Shown piece by piece: positions 63,310 through 64,000 of a stretch of DNA of 64,000 nucleotides. Below the pieces are notes generated by a model, which was not told the origin of the DNA, searched no databases, and saw nothing but the letters and a program-made list of their open reading frames with translations. Both the position numbers and the translations under genes were made by a program. The DNA is from Lysinibacillus_B sp050613145. Lineage in GTDB: Bacteria; Bacillota; Bacilli; Bacillales_A; Planococcaceae. Numbering within the stretch: the first letter of the stretch is position 1; each line of letters starts with the position of its first letter. The DNA is taken from positions 2,294,001-2,358,000 of the forward strand of contig NZ_CP192507.1 of NCBI RefSeq assembly GCF_050613145.1. Direction: 5' to 3'.

Positions 63310-63927
63310 TTAAAACATCGTTATCCAAATAGTAACCGCAAAAACAATTAAAATGATACCTAGAACACGGTCAAACCAATGCATATAACGTTGATAGATT
63401 TTTCTAAAAAAACTATTTGAAATAAGTATAGCTAATAAAATAAACCAAAGCCCCACTGCCACAATGATTTCTCCACCATATATCCACCCCGTCCACTTTG
63501 AAGTGTTTGGTCCGATAAATTGTGAAAAAATACTTAAGAAGAATAATGCCGATTTAGGATTCAGTACATTACATAAGAAACCTTCACGAAAGCATCGCAT
63601 CACAGACTCTTTCAATAAACGGTCCATACTTTTAGCATTTGAATTCTCTAAGCGAGCTTGTGATTGGATTCCTTGCCAGCCTAACCAAAGTAAATAAGTA
63701 GCACCCGTAAGTTTAATGACATTAAAAACAAATGGTAGTTTTTCCAATATGATAGTAAAACCTAAAATAGTATAGGTTATATGAACAATTAATGCACTTG
63801 CAATACCTAAAGCCGTAGCTATACCATATTTTCTTCCTGCTCCTAAACTATTTTTAATGACGACTACAAAATCAGGTCCCGGTGATAGAGCTGCTAAAAT
63901 GCCTACTACAAAAACTTCTATATACAT
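63310..63927 (-). CDS. LysE/RhtB-family amino-acid exporter
   Basis: 205 residues, six helices, LysE opening FVVGILAALSPGPDFVVVIKNSLGAGRKYGIATALG (about 5-40) and NVLNPKSALFFLSIF. Start ATG 63927 with AGGGAG, 13 bases after the stop of the upstream partial gene. Substrate unknown. Confidence 0.88.
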   Translation of the reverse strand: MYIEVFVVGILAALSPGPDFVVVIKNSLGAGRKYGIATALGIASALIVHITYTILGFTIILEKLPFVFNVIKLTGATYLLWLGWQGIQSQARLENSNAKSMDRLLKESVMRCFREGFLCNVLNPKSALFFLSIFSQFIGPNTSKWTGWIYGGEIIVAVGLWFILLAILISNSFFRKIYQRYMHWFDRVLGIILIVFAVTIWITMF

Positions 63928-63940
63928 AAAAATAGCTCCC

Positions 63941-64000
63941 TTATTTCTTCACATTCCGTACAATATAAGTTAATAAATCATCACCTTGCCATAATGAATT
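63941..64000 (-). CDS. C-terminus of an upstream gene, cut by the window edge
   Basis: The minus-strand frame is open from the window end to TAA 63941 and reads NSLWQGDDLLTYIVRNVKK. It stands 13 bases before the LysE start, so the two are probably co-transcribed. Family cannot be told. Confidence 0.4.
   Translation of the reverse strand, partial: NSLWQGDDLLTYIVRNVKK

Overview
The window reads as chromosome of a low-GC, spore-forming Bacillota of the Bacillaceae/Planococcaceae type, most likely near Lysinibacillus or Solibacillus. The signs are strong AGGAGG ribosome binding sites, BpsA/BpsB-like pyrone enzymes, YteA, YugN, SigV/RsiV, a CotS-like kinase, L25/Ctc, and a large surface protein anchored by SLH domains rather than LPXTG. 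The genus is an inference from gene content only.

Layout. 1-8 kb: a YjaZ-like protease, type III PKS plus methyltransferase, a Yip1 protein, an ABC exporter operon, an MBL-fold hydrolase and a thioesterase. 8-16 kb: YugN, a RodA/FtsW protein, YteA, the 1133-residue SLH surface protein, and decayed microcystin-dependent (tail-collar) gene remnants. 16.9-20 kb: a TetR-controlled ABC transporter/hydrolase operon with two identical 20-bp operators. 20-27 kb: a kinase-like protein, unknown membrane and exported proteins, acetyltransferase, two tiny overlapping genes, an MBL hydrolase, a MaoC protein and a polysaccharide deacetylase. 27-33.6 kb: a complete ketone-body (3-hydroxybutyrate/acetoacetate) operon with divergent TetR regulator. 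34-44 kb: tRNA-Val, SigV/RsiV, small membrane proteins, an LRR lipoprotein, an APH/CotS kinase, and structured intergenic repeats. 44-49 kb: cupin, acyl-CoA ligase, SDR and VOC operon divergent from a LysR regulator. 49-53 kb: a nucleoid-associated (NA37) gene, an undescribed two-gene membrane/nuclease-like module, and a decayed second copy of the NA37 3' end. 53.9-55.8 kb: an IS1595-type element with perfect 8-bp target duplication, dead transposase and a passenger gene. 56-57 kb: LytTR/DUF3021 operon. 57.5-63 kb: L25/Ctc and a cobalamin-riboswitch-controlled BtuFCD operon that also carries a siroheme/FeS-reductase-like protein. The end holds a LysE exporter.

How the genes work together. The clearest pathway is import of 3-hydroxybutyrate (GntP), oxidation to acetoacetate, CoA transfer (ScoAB) and thiolysis to acetyl-CoA, with TetR control from a palindrome in the divergent promoter. 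The B12 operon is a second clear unit: promoter, riboswitch, terminator, permease, ATPase, lipoprotein and a redox protein of unknown task. SigV/RsiV form a sigma/anti-sigma pair.

The best candidates for something undescribed are (a) the two-gene module at 50115-52917, a coiled-coil membrane protein plus a protein with a PD-(D/E)XK-like motif and its own hydrophobic segment, lying between an intact NA37 gene and a decayed direct repeat of that gene's 3' end, and (b) two unrelated-sequence intergenic arrays with an exact 21-bp period (23995-24124 and 58262-58332), both in 3' untranslated positions.
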